From positions 1 to 52,922 of the forward strand of contig NZ_JBLOUI010000012.1 in the NCBI RefSeq assembly GCF_047807365.1: a DNA stretch of 52,922 nucleotides. The letters run 5' to 3'. Numbering within the stretch: the first letter of the stretch is position 1; the number at the start of each line of letters is the position of its first letter. The position numbers were made by a program, and so were the translations under genes. The notes under the pieces are model-generated. The model searched no databases and was not told the DNA's origin. It worked only from the letters and a program-made list of their open reading frames with translations. Source of the stretch: Peptacetobacter sp900539645 (GTDB lineage: Bacteria > Bacillota > Clostridia > Peptostreptococcales > Peptostreptococcaceae). This document shows positions 16,646 through 24,884 of the stretch, one piece after another.

Positions 16646-17491
16646 ATGAGTATATTGAAGCAACTTGAAGAACCAAATTTTAAAGCAACTAAATCTGATA
16701 GAGTATTAATTGAATATATAAAAGAGAATATAGAGGATGTTGTATATAAGCCGATTTCTCAGATATCGAAGGAAAGTGGAATAGGAGAAGCAACTATAAC
16801 GAGATTTTCTAAGAAAATGGGGTATAGTGGACTTCATGATTTTAAAGTTACTCTATCTCGGGAAATATCGGGATTAAAAAATAGAAATATTATAAATAAA
16901 AGTATAGAAAATGATGAAGGTGTTATGGAAAGTGCTAGGAAGTTGTTTGATTCTAATATTAGAATATTAGAAAATACTTTTAATATAATAGATGGCAATG
17001 ATATCGAAAAAGCAACAGATATGATTATAAATGCAAAGAAAGTTTTCTTTATTGGGATAGGATATTCTGGTATGACTGCAGAGGATTCAAATTATAAGTT
17101 TTCTAGGATAGGATTTAATTGTATGGCTATTGGCAGTAGCCATGATATGATTATGATGGCAGCACTTATGGATGAAGATGATGTTGTTGTCGCTATTTCT
17201 CATTCTGGTGAAACTGACGAGACTGTTAAGGCTGTGAGTATTGCAAAGGCAAATGGAGCTAGAGTTATTTCTGTTACAGAGGATAGAAGCTCTAGGCTTA
17301 GAGATGTTTCTGATGTCAGTTTGAGGTATTTTTCTGGTGAGAGTATTCTTGAGACAGGTTCGATTTCTTCAAAGTTGGCACAGTTTTTTGTTATAGATCT
17401 TGTGTATACTCAGGTTGTTAAGGAGAGGTATGCTGAGGTTGTTGAGAGAAAGATTAAGACGACTGATGCGATAAAATTGTATAATGAGTAA
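16646..17491 (+). CDS. MurR/RpiR-family transcriptional regulator
   Basis: A 281-aa regulator. An N-terminal HTH_6 domain (ISKESGIGEATITRFSKKMGYSG, about 39-61) is followed by a SIS phosphosugar-binding domain (FFIGIGYSGMTAEDSN, VVVAISHSGETDETVK). ATG 16646 follows TTGGAGGG. The SIS domain suggests response to an amino-sugar phosphate, and the neighbouring nanE makes GlcNAc-6-P or ManNAc-6-P the natural guesses. The 3' half uses GAG, AGG, TTG, GTT and ATT codons far more than neighbouring genes, a compositional break within the gene. Confidence 0.9.
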   Translation: MSILKQLEEPNFKATKSDRVLIEYIKENIEDVVYKPISQISKESGIGEATITRFSKKMGYSGLHDFKVTLSREISGLKNRNIINKSIENDEGVMESARKLFDSNIRILENTFNIIDGNDIEKATDMIINAKKVFFIGIGYSGMTAEDSNYKFSRIGFNCMAIGSSHDMIMMAALMDEDDVVVAISHSGETDETVKAVSIAKANGARVISVTEDRSSRLRDVSDVSLRYFSGESILETGSISSKLAQFFVIDLVYTQVVKERYAEVVERKIKTTDAIKLYNE

Positions 17492-17499
17492 GGATTTTA

Positions 17500-17536
17500 T
17501 TAAATGCTACAAATTTTATTGTAGCATTTTTTATTT
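17500..17536 (+). terminator. Terminator after rpiR-like gene
   Basis: AAATGCTACA pairs with TGTAGCATTT around an 8-nt loop, followed by T6. Confidence 0.8.
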
Positions 17537-17557
17537 GTTATAAACAAGAAGTTGATA

Positions 17558-17586
17558 TTGATAAAAATAATGAAATTTATTATAAT
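17558..17586 (+). promoter_or_regulatory. SigA-type promoter of zinc-ribbon membrane protein gene
   Basis: TTGATA (17558-17563), a 17-bp spacer and consensus TATAAT (17581-17586). Confidence 0.65.
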
Positions 17587-17624
17587 AATAATAATTGATA
17601 AATTTTATAAAATGGAGGGATATT

Positions 17625-17777
17625 ATGGGTTTAAAAAAATGTCCAGAATGTGGACATAGTATTTCAGAAAAAGCTAGATATTGTCCAGAATGTGGCTGTG
17701 AAATTGATTATAGCGTAGATAAAGAGCTTTTTAGCAGAAAAAAAGTGATAATACGGATACATATCAGAATGATATAA
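17625..17777 (+). CDS. Zinc-ribbon N-terminal part of a frameshifted membrane protein
   Basis: ATG 17625 after TGGAGGGAT gives a 50-aa product with a double-CxxC zinc ribbon (CPECGHS ... CPECGCE), followed by a short linker. At A7 (17738-17744) the frame runs into a stop after 11 further codons. A -1 shift at A-AAA-AAA continues instead as KKSDNTDTYQND and joins the downstream membrane protein without a gap. The joined product, about 300 aa, would have zinc ribbon, TM helix and extracellular domain, the architecture of TcaA-like proteins. Either programmed or transcriptional slippage, phase variation, a disabling mutation or a sequencing error explains it. Confidence 0.75.
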   Translation: MGLKKCPECGHSISEKARYCPECGCEIDYSVDKELFSRKKVIIRIHIRMI

Positions 17778-18532
17778 ACAATATGAAAGAAAATATAAAA
17801 TATAAAACTGATGAGTTTTATGATTACGTAAAAGATAAAAAAAGAGAATTAGATGTAAAAAAAGAACATATTAAGTTAGATAAAGGATTAATAAAAAAAA
17901 TAGGAATACCATCACTTATATTATTATTTGGCATTATTTTAATAGTTACTCTATTTGGTTCGAAGTCTATAAACTTTGCAAAAGTAAGTACTAATACACC
18001 AACTGAAAAAATAGAAGCGAAATTAACAAAAGCTAGTACAAATGAAGAAGAAGTTTCTATGTCAGATAGAGCAAAAATGTTTTTAGAAATATATAATAAT
18101 GGTACTGATGACATTATGGAGTCATTTTCATATTTTATAGATGGCAGTTTGGCAGATAAGATTTATTATAATACTAAAATTTCTTCAGGATTAAAGAATC
18201 TTAGAGTTGATAAACTTTCATACCGGGCTATAGATGGTTCTACAGGTGGTTCTAGTGGTTTAATGTTTAAATTATTAGAAGAAGATAGTACTAATAAAGA
18301 TGCAATAAGAGAAAAAATTGTAACTTCTTTAGATAAAAAGTATGAACCATATGAAGATATGTTTATAAAATCTATATATTTTAGTAGAAATATAAACTTT
18401 GTAAAAGGATGGAAATCAAACTTAGATTGTATAATATTAATTGATTATTTTGATGAGATAAATGTATTAGTGCTTCAAAGAGAGCAATATGAAAATTCAT
18501 TAGAGAATCTAACATCATTAATGCAAAATTAG
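17735..18532 (+). CDS. Membrane/extracellular part of the frameshifted TcaA-like protein
   Basis: This frame is open from just after a TAG at 17732-17734. Its first ATG is at 17783, without a ribosome site, so normal expression probably needs the -1 shift at A7. From ATG 17783 it gives 249 aa: a Lys/Glu-rich juxtamembrane segment, one TM helix (about residues 40-60, IPSLILLFGIILIVTLFG) and a roughly 185-aa extracytoplasmic domain. That domain begins SDRAKMFLEIYNNGTDDIMESFSYFIDGSLAD and its role is unknown. The general layout resembles TcaA-like zinc-ribbon proteins of Firmicutes. It ends at a terminator. Confidence 0.7.
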   Translation, partial: QKKSDNTDTYQNDINNMKENIKYKTDEFYDYVKDKKRELDVKKEHIKLDKGLIKKIGIPSLILLFGIILIVTLFGSKSINFAKVSTNTPTEKIEAKLTKASTNEEEVSMSDRAKMFLEIYNNGTDDIMESFSYFIDGSLADKIYYNTKISSGLKNLRVDKLSYRAIDGSTGGSSGLMFKLLEEDSTNKDAIREKIVTSLDKKYEPYEDMFIKSIYFSRNINFVKGWKSNLDCIILIDYFDEINVLVLQREQYENSLENLTSLMQN

Positions 18533-18544
18533 AAAATAAGAACG

Positions 18545-18582
18545 AAAAAGCAATCTTTAATGATTTAGAGATTGCTTTTTTA
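18545..18582 (+). terminator. Terminator after frameshifted zinc-ribbon gene
   Basis: AAAAGCAATCT and AGATTGCTTTT form an 11-bp stem with a T6 tail. Confidence 0.85.
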
Positions 18583-18636
18583 TAGAATAAAATTTTATTA
18601 AAATAGAAATTTGATAATTAAGAAAGAGGGATACTA

Positions 18637-20487
18637 GTGGAAGAAAATAAAAAATATTCTATTGAAGAAATAAAAAAATTAAATAGTAGTCAAATTTTTG
18701 AAATAATAAATAAAGATTTTTCGAAATTATTGGAGGAAATAAAATTAGACGATTTAATTCCTGTTATTTTAGAAAAATGTAGCTATGAAGAAAAAGTTAA
18801 TTTTATAGAGTATATTTTTTCTAACAAAGATATAGATACAGATATAGAATTATTTTTTGAATATATAGACTATATAGAAGATGATAGAATAATAGATTAC
18901 TATATGTTTAAAAAAAGAAAAGATATAGTAAAAAGAGTTAATAAAAGAGATTTAGAAGCTATAATAGAAAATAAACTATATAAAAATGATAAATTATCGC
19001 GTCTTTTAATAAGTTATTTTGATGTTTCTAAAAAAGATGGGATTTTTTATTTAGAATTAACGAATAAGCTTTTAAATGAAAAAGATGTAAGAAACTTTAT
19101 AACATATATGGTTGAGCAAGGGCTTACATATAAAGAAATAATTTCCAATATAAGAAGTTCTGAAAATGATGATGATTTAAAATTAGAGTTAGCGGATAAA
19201 GTACTTGAAATTTTAATGGATAGTGATTTAATAATAGAAAAAAATATTATTAATGAGTATGTAAAACTCTTTAAAAATGATACTAATGCTACAAAAGAAA
19301 AATTGAAAGAATTTTTATCTTCGAATTATAAATATAAAGAAGTGTTCTACTTAGAGATAGCAAGCATAGAGTTAGCTAAAATCAATAAAATGATCATAGA
19401 TGGAAATGATGTAACAACAGAATATGATTATGTATTAAACATACTTAGAAAAGCAGAAATATCAGCAAAAAATAATTTTGAAGAAGATTATTTATTGGAA
19501 ATATATGAAAAAGAAATTGAAATATATGGAATGTCTGACGAAGAAAAAGATATAGCTAAAACAGAAGAAATAAGAGCAAATAGAAATAAAATTATTAGAA
19601 AAAAAGAACAAGAAAAAAGAGCCGAAGAAGATAGGAAAATAAGAGAAGAAAGAAGAATAGATCAAGAAAGAAAAGCCGAAGAAGAAAAAGTTCTTAGAGA
19701 AAGAAGGAGAATAGAACAACAAAGAAAGGCTGAAGAAGAAAAAAGAATAAAAGAAGAGATTAAGAGAAGAAAAAAAGAAGAAAAATCAAGTAATTTCATT
19801 ATAAAAATATTATTTTTAATTTCATTAATTCTATTAATCACAACAGTAGGAGTATATATTTTAAGGGAAAAGAAACAAAGTAGCAATTCAAAACCAAATG
19901 ATACGCAGCAAGAAGAATTAGTAAAAACAGAAGATGTTAATAATAAACCGAAAGAACAGAAAAAAGAATCCAATAACGAAAATCAAAAAAGTGAAAACCA
20001 ACCAACTGTAAAAAAATCATTACCAGCAAGAAATAGTGAATACGGAGATTATGATTCAAATACACAAACATACTTTATGCAGATTGAAAACTTATTGACT
20101 GAGTACTATAAAAATTACGAAAAAGCTGTATCAAGTGCAGATTATTCATATGTGCGGGATGACTTAGTTGACAATGGGCAGTTAGCAAAAGAATTAAGAA
20201 AATCTATACCAACATATAAACATAAAAGTGTATATGTAAAACACTTTAGCATATATAATTTTGAAATGAATTATGATTATGATGTAGCAACATTTAACTT
20301 AGATACAGTATTTATTGTAGATGGAAACAGAATACAGATAGAAACACAGAAAATGACTGTAAACTTTAATTATCATAGATCTGCGTGGGAAATAGACAAT
20401 TATACAGATTGGGAAATAGTATATAAACAATCATACGATCCAGATAAAGATGACTTCGATTTTACAAATTATAGAGATTACTTCTAA
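18637..20487 (+). CDS. Coiled-coil membrane protein with TcaA-like C-terminal domain
   Basis: A 616-aa protein from GTG 18637 (RBS AGAGGG). Residues 1-300 are charged and helical with no known domain. 303-383 is a strongly charged coiled coil with two near-repeats of an ERKAEEEK type unit. 387-408 is a single TM helix. 410-475 is a disordered Lys/Asn/Gln linker, and 478-610 is an extracytoplasmic domain (TYFMQIENLLTEYYKNYEKAVSS ... NYTDWEIVYKQ) resembling the NTF2-like C-terminal domain of TcaA/YvbJ-type proteins. Gln is mostly CAA, unlike the CAG habit of most neighbours. Possibly a functional partner of the preceding zinc-ribbon protein. Function unknown. Confidence 0.75.
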   Translation: MEENKKYSIEEIKKLNSSQIFEIINKDFSKLLEEIKLDDLIPVILEKCSYEEKVNFIEYIFSNKDIDTDIELFFEYIDYIEDDRIIDYYMFKKRKDIVKRVNKRDLEAIIENKLYKNDKLSRLLISYFDVSKKDGIFYLELTNKLLNEKDVRNFITYMVEQGLTYKEIISNIRSSENDDDLKLELADKVLEILMDSDLIIEKNIINEYVKLFKNDTNATKEKLKEFLSSNYKYKEVFYLEIASIELAKINKMIIDGNDVTTEYDYVLNILRKAEISAKNNFEEDYLLEIYEKEIEIYGMSDEEKDIAKTEEIRANRNKIIRKKEQEKRAEEDRKIREERRIDQERKAEEEKVLRERRRIEQQRKAEEEKRIKEEIKRRKKEEKSSNFIIKILFLISLILLITTVGVYILREKKQSSNSKPNDTQQEELVKTEDVNNKPKEQKKESNNENQKSENQPTVKKSLPARNSEYGDYDSNTQTYFMQIENLLTEYYKNYEKAVSSADYSYVRDDLVDNGQLAKELRKSIPTYKHKSVYVKHFSIYNFEMNYDYDVATFNLDTVFIVDGNRIQIETQKMTVNFNYHRSAWEIDNYTDWEIVYKQSYDPDKDDFDFTNYRDYF

Positions 20488-20497
20488 AATAAATATA

Positions 20498-20540
20498 TTA
20501 AATACACAATACTGATAGATTGGTATTGTGTATTTTTATA
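20498..20540 (+). terminator. Terminator after coiled-coil membrane protein gene
   Basis: AATACACAATAC and GTATTGTGTATT form a 12-bp stem with a 10-nt loop, followed by TTTTAT. Confidence 0.85.
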
Positions 20541-20689
20541 TCCAAATTTAAATTAATATAAAAAACTTTATCTTCTTTTTTAGAAAAGAACGATATATGT
20601 ATTTAATGTGAAAACCTCCAATAATATTGAAAAAAAAAACACATTAAGTTAAACTATAATAATGAACACAAAATATGGAGGAAAAAGTT

Positions 20690-21574
20690 ATGCATAGCGA
20701 TAAAAGCTCAAAAATCAGAAGAAAAAAGAACAACGAAAAAAAATATGATACTTTTAGCTTGACTATGGAACTAAACAAACCTTTAATAACTGAGGAAGAA
20801 TTACAAAAACAAAACGAAGAAAAACAAAGACAGAAAAAAAGAAAAATAAATAAAAATATATTCAAAGCAGTAGCAGTTGTAGTTATTATAGCTCTTGTGA
20901 GCTCATTAGCATGGCTTCTAAATGCCTACGAACCACAGGATGTAGCTAGAGAAAATTTAGTTTCAAGTAGTGATGTAGAAGTAGTAGAAGGAGATATAAC
21001 AGAATTTATACCTAAAGATGTTGTATCTAATACCGGTGTGATAATATATCCTGGAGCTAGAATTGATGTCAAAGCATATGCACCACTTGCAAATAGACTA
21101 GCACAGAATGGATATAAAGTATTTGCAGTAGATATGCCATTTAATATGGCAATATTCTCATCACATAAAGCTGATAAAGTAATTGAAGAGAATAAAGATA
21201 TTGAAAATTGGGTTATAGTAGGTCATTCATTAGGTGGAGCTATGGCGACAAATGCAATATCTACAAATAATAAGATTAAAGGAATAGTATACTTAGCATC
21301 TTATCCATCAGGAGATAAAATAAAAGATAGTGGAGCAAAAGTATTGTCAATTTGGGGAAGTAAAGACGGAGTAATAAACTTTGACAATATGATAAAGGCT
21401 AAGGAAGATTTACCGAAAGATACAGAATATGTAGAAATAGAAGGTGGAAATCACTCTGCATTTGGAGATTATGGACTTCAAAAGGGAGATACAAAATCTA
21501 TAATACCTGAAAATAAACAGCTAGATATAACTGTAGAAAGTATCTGTAATTTTATAAGCGATAAAATAAATTAA
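20690..21574 (+). CDS. Membrane-anchored alpha/beta hydrolase
   Basis: A 294-aa protein. ATG 20690 is chosen over the in-frame ATG at 20675 because the latter is part of the ribosome site TATGGAGGA. It has a polar Lys/Glu/Gln-rich N-terminus, one TM helix (about 59-79), then an extracellular hydrolase domain. The nucleophile elbow is GHSLGGA; the likely Asp is in WGSKDGVINF and the His in GGNHSAFGDYG, giving a Ser-Asp-His triad. It fits the abhydrolase_5 group. The substrate is unknown. cutC follows after 32 bp, so they are probably cotranscribed. Confidence 0.85.
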   Translation: MHSDKSSKIRRKKNNEKKYDTFSLTMELNKPLITEEELQKQNEEKQRQKKRKINKNIFKAVAVVVIIALVSSLAWLLNAYEPQDVARENLVSSSDVEVVEGDITEFIPKDVVSNTGVIIYPGARIDVKAYAPLANRLAQNGYKVFAVDMPFNMAIFSSHKADKVIEENKDIENWVIVGHSLGGAMATNAISTNNKIKGIVYLASYPSGDKIKDSGAKVLSIWGSKDGVINFDNMIKAKEDLPKDTEYVEIEGGNHSAFGDYGLQKGDTKSIIPENKQLDITVESICNFISDKIN

Positions 21575-21606
21575 AATATAATATTATAAATAATCAGGAG
21601 GAAATC

Positions 21607-22359
21607 ATGAAGGATTTTGTACTAGAATGTTGTGTGGATTCAGTAGAATCAGCTTTAGAAGCTGATAAAGGTGGGGCAGATAGAATAGAGCTTGCTGCCA
21701 ACTTAATAATAGGAGGTACTTCACCAAGTATAGCATTATACAATGAAATAAGAAGACAGTCAGATATAAAAATATTTGTACTGTTAAGACCAAGATTTGG
21801 AGATTTCCATTATACAGAAAATGAATTTAAAATATTAAAAGAAGAAGTTGCCATGTTTAGAGATGCTGGGGCAGATGGTGTAGTTGTTGGATGCTTAAAT
21901 GTAGACGGAACATTAGATGTAGAAAAAATGGAAGAATTAGTTAAAGAAGCTGGAGATATGCATGTAACATTACATAGAGCTTTTGATATGACTAGAGATC
22001 CATTTGAAACATTAGAGCAGGCTAAAAAATTAGGAATAAAAACAATACTTACATCAGGGCATAAAAATAATGCTTTAGATGGAAAAGATTTAATAAAAGA
22101 ATTAGTAGAAAAAGCTGGAAACGATATAGAAATATTAGTAGGAAGCGGAGTTAATGCTAATGTTATAAAAGAATTCTTAGCAGATACAAATGCTACTTCA
22201 TTCCATATGTCTGGAAAAGTTAACCTAGATAGCAAAATGGAATATAGAAAAGAAGGCGTAAGTATGGGACTCCCTATGATGAGCGAATATGAAATATGTC
22301 AGACTAGTTCAGAAAAAATAAGAGAAGCTAGAGAAGTATTAGATAACGCAAGAAAATAA
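21607..22359 (+). CDS. cutC: CutC family protein (copper homeostasis protein CutC)
   Basis: A 250-aa TIM-barrel protein. Family motifs: LECCVDSVESALEADKGGADRIELAANL at the N-terminus, VLLRPRFGDFHYTENE, and HLRAFDMTRDP-like LHRAFDMTRDPFETL, with HMSGK near the end. CutC was linked to copper tolerance in E. coli, but later work questioned that; an enzymatic role is possible. RBS CAGGAGGAA. It follows the alpha/beta hydrolase and ends at a terminator. Confidence 0.92.
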   Translation: MKDFVLECCVDSVESALEADKGGADRIELAANLIIGGTSPSIALYNEIRRQSDIKIFVLLRPRFGDFHYTENEFKILKEEVAMFRDAGADGVVVGCLNVDGTLDVEKMEELVKEAGDMHVTLHRAFDMTRDPFETLEQAKKLGIKTILTSGHKNNALDGKDLIKELVEKAGNDIEILVGSGVNANVIKEFLADTNATSFHMSGKVNLDSKMEYRKEGVSMGLPMMSEYEICQTSSEKIREAREVLDNARK

Positions 22360-22386
22360 TTATCTTAAAAAAATAATTGAAATTTA

Positions 22387-22422
22387 TAATCCGTAGATTT
22401 AAAATCTGCGGATTTTTTTGTA
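22387..22422 (+). terminator. Terminator after cutC
   Basis: AATCCGTAGATT pairs with AATCTGCGGATT across a tight loop, followed by T7. Confidence 0.85.
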
Positions 22423-22437
22423 TTTAATTAAAAAAAG

Positions 22438-22466
22438 TTGTATTGTATTAACACAGCTACTATAAA
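22438..22466 (+). promoter_or_regulatory. SigA-type promoter of glpK
   Basis: TTGTAT (22438-22443), a 17-bp spacer and TATAAA (22461-22466). A second TATAAT lies about 15 bp downstream. Confidence 0.5.
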
Positions 22467-22544
22467 AATGGTTATAATATTTAATATAACGAATTACGTT
22501 TTCAAAGTAAATTTTCATAAAGAAATTGTTGGAGGAAATTAATA

Positions 22545-24041
22545 ATGGAAAAGAAATATATAATGGCACTTGACCGGGGAACTACTAGCTCAAGATGTAT
22601 AATATTTGATAAAGATGGAAACATAATAAAAGTTGCTCAGAAAGAGTTTGAACAGATATATCCAAAACCAGGTTGGGTAGAACACGATGCAATGGAAATA
22701 TGGGGTTCACAGAGTGGGGTTATGAGAGAAGCGGTAGATACAGCAGGAATAAATCCTGAAGAAATAGCTGCTATAGGTATAACAAACCAAAGAGAAACTA
22801 CTGTAGTATGGGATAAAAAAACTGGCAAACCTATATACAATGCAATAGTTTGGCAGTGTAGAAGAACTTCAGAAATATGCGATGAATTAAAAGAAAAAGG
22901 TCTAACTGAATGTATAAGAGAAAAAACAGGACTTATAATAGACGCGTATTTCTCTGCAACAAAAGTAAAATGGATACTAGATAATGTAGAAGGTGCTAGA
23001 GAAAGAGCTGAAAAAGGAGAATTACTTTTCGGAACTATAGATACTTGGTTAATATGGAAATTAACAGGTGGAAGAGTACATGTAACAGATTATTCAAATG
23101 CGTCTAGAACAATGATGTACAATATAAACACATTAGAATGGGATAAGGACATATTAAAAGAACTTGATATACCAGAAATAATGTTACCTGAAGTAAAAGA
23201 ATCTAGCTGTGTATATGGATACACTGACTCCGGATTATTTGCAGATATAAAAATACCTATAGCAGGATGTGCTGGAGATCAGCAGTCAGCTCTATTTGGA
23301 CAGAATTGCTTTGAAGAGGGAACTGCTAAAAATACTTATGGAACAGGATGTTTCCTACTTATGAATACAGGAGAAAAACCTGTAAAATCAGAAAATGGAC
23401 TTCTTACAACTATATCTTGGGGTGTTGATGGTAAAGTAGAATATGCATTAGAAGGAAGTATATTTATGGGCGGCGCATCTATTCAGTGGCTTAGAGATGA
23501 GCTTAGAATGATAAAAAGTGCAGCTGACAGTGAAAAATATGCTATGAGAGTTGAAAATACTAATGGAGTATATGTAGTGCCTGCATTTACAGGACTTGGA
23601 GCTCCTTATTGGGATATGTATGCTAGAGGAACAATTGTCGGACTTACAAGAGGAGCAAAGAAAGAACATCTAATAAGAGCTACTCTAGAATCTATAGCAT
23701 ATCAGACAAAAGACGTACTAGAAGCAATGCAAAATGATTCAGGAATAGAACTAAAATCATTAAAAGTAGATGGTGGTGCTAGTAATAATAACTTCTTAAT
23801 GCAGTTCCAGTCAGATATATTAAATGTAAAAATAGATAGACCTAAAATAGTTGAAACAACAGCACTAGGTGCAGCATATTTAGCTGGACTTGCAGTTGGA
23901 TTCTTCAAGAGCAAAGAAGATATAAAGAAAAGATGGGTTTGTGATAGAGAATTTGAACCTAAAATGAGCGAAGAAGTTAGAGAAAAATCTTACAAGGATT
24001 GGAAAAGAGCTGTAGAAAGATCTCTTGCTTGGGAAGAATAA
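22545..24041 (+). CDS. glpK: Glycerol kinase
   Basis: A 498-aa FGGY-family kinase that phosphorylates glycerol to glycerol 3-phosphate. Motifs: ALDRGTTSSRCIIFD phosphate-1 loop at the N-terminus, GITNQRETTVVWD, DTWLIWKLTGG, AGCAGDQQSALFGQ, and KVDGGASNNNFLMQFQ at the adenosine-binding region. Length is standard. RBS TTGGAGGAA. No glpF or glpD is adjacent. A 45-bp gap separates it from the natA-like gene, holding only a G/C-free AAATAGAAT/ATTCTATTT hairpin that would terminate poorly, so readthrough into the exporter genes is possible. Confidence 0.95.
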   Translation: MEKKYIMALDRGTTSSRCIIFDKDGNIIKVAQKEFEQIYPKPGWVEHDAMEIWGSQSGVMREAVDTAGINPEEIAAIGITNQRETTVVWDKKTGKPIYNAIVWQCRRTSEICDELKEKGLTECIREKTGLIIDAYFSATKVKWILDNVEGARERAEKGELLFGTIDTWLIWKLTGGRVHVTDYSNASRTMMYNINTLEWDKDILKELDIPEIMLPEVKESSCVYGYTDSGLFADIKIPIAGCAGDQQSALFGQNCFEEGTAKNTYGTGCFLLMNTGEKPVKSENGLLTTISWGVDGKVEYALEGSIFMGGASIQWLRDELRMIKSAADSEKYAMRVENTNGVYVVPAFTGLGAPYWDMYARGTIVGLTRGAKKEHLIRATLESIAYQTKDVLEAMQNDSGIELKSLKVDGGASNNNFLMQFQSDILNVKIDRPKIVETTALGAAYLAGLAVGFFKSKEDIKKRWVCDREFEPKMSEEVREKSYKDWKRAVERSLAWEE

Positions 24042-24086
24042 ATAGAATATAAATTTAATTCTATTTAGCTCAAATGGAGGGGTACT

Positions 24087-24884
24087 ATGATAGAAGTTAA
24101 CGACTTATGTAAAATATTTACAAGAATTATTAGTGATGGAGAGAAAAAAAGATTTGGCAAGAAGGTAAAAGTCAAGGAAGAGGAGTTTCTTGCTGTAGAC
24201 CATATTTCATTTAAAGCCGAAAAAGGGGAAATAGTAGGTATACTTGGACCAAATGGAGCAGGAAAAACGACGCTTCTTAGAATGTTAGCTGGAATTTTGA
24301 CACCTACATCTGGTAGCGTTGAAATTTGTGGATATAACTATGAAGAAGAGAAGAATCTCGCAAAAAGGGAAATAGGCTATTTATCAGGGAATACTAGATT
24401 ATATGGAAGATTTTCCCCGAGAGAAATAATGACTATATTTGGAAAAATGTATGAAATGGACGAAGAAAGTATAAAAAAATCCATAGATAGAATATCTGAA
24501 ATAATGAGTATGGAAGATTTTATAGACAACAGAATAGAAAATTTATCAACAGGTCAAACTCAGAGAACATCTATTGCCAGATGTCTTATACATTCGCCAA
24601 GCGTATATATATTTGACGAGCCAACTTTAGGCTTGGATATTTTGAGCAGTAGAGCGATTATAGACTTTATGCTACATGAAAAAGAAAATGGAAAAACTGT
24701 CCTATATTCTACTCATTATATGAAAGAAGCAGAAACACTATGTGATAGGATAATTTTAATATATGAAGGTAAGATTATAGCAGAGGGGAAACCTATAGAT
24801 CTTATGAGAGAAACAAACTCAAAATCTTTAAGACAGGTGTTCATAAAACTAGCGGATAAAGAGGTGGGTTTGAATGAGGATTAA
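24087..24884 (+). CDS. natA: ABC transporter ATP-binding protein (NatA-type)
   Basis: A 265-aa ATPase. Walker A is GPNGAGKTTL (about 54-63), the signature LSTGQTQRTS (about 153-162), Walker B VYIFDEPTLGLD, and the switch His lies in YSTHYMKEAE. It resembles NatA, the ATPase of the Bacillus Na+ exporter, and the partner gene supports this. The stop overlaps the permease gene by 11 bp, indicating translational coupling. RBS TGGAGGGG. Sodium as substrate is by homology only. Confidence 0.88.
   Translation: MIEVNDLCKIFTRIISDGEKKRFGKKVKVKEEEFLAVDHISFKAEKGEIVGILGPNGAGKTTLLRMLAGILTPTSGSVEICGYNYEEEKNLAKREIGYLSGNTRLYGRFSPREIMTIFGKMYEMDEESIKKSIDRISEIMSMEDFIDNRIENLSTGQTQRTSIARCLIHSPSVYIFDEPTLGLDILSSRAIIDFMLHEKENGKTVLYSTHYMKEAETLCDRIILIYEGKIIAEGKPIDLMRETNSKSLRQVFIKLADKEVGLNED

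Noticed and set aside
19492..19973. Phe/Ser-rich minus-strand frames opposite the coiled-coil gene
   Set aside because: Antisense of a Glu/Lys-rich coiled coil gives artificial Phe/Ser runs; no start signals.
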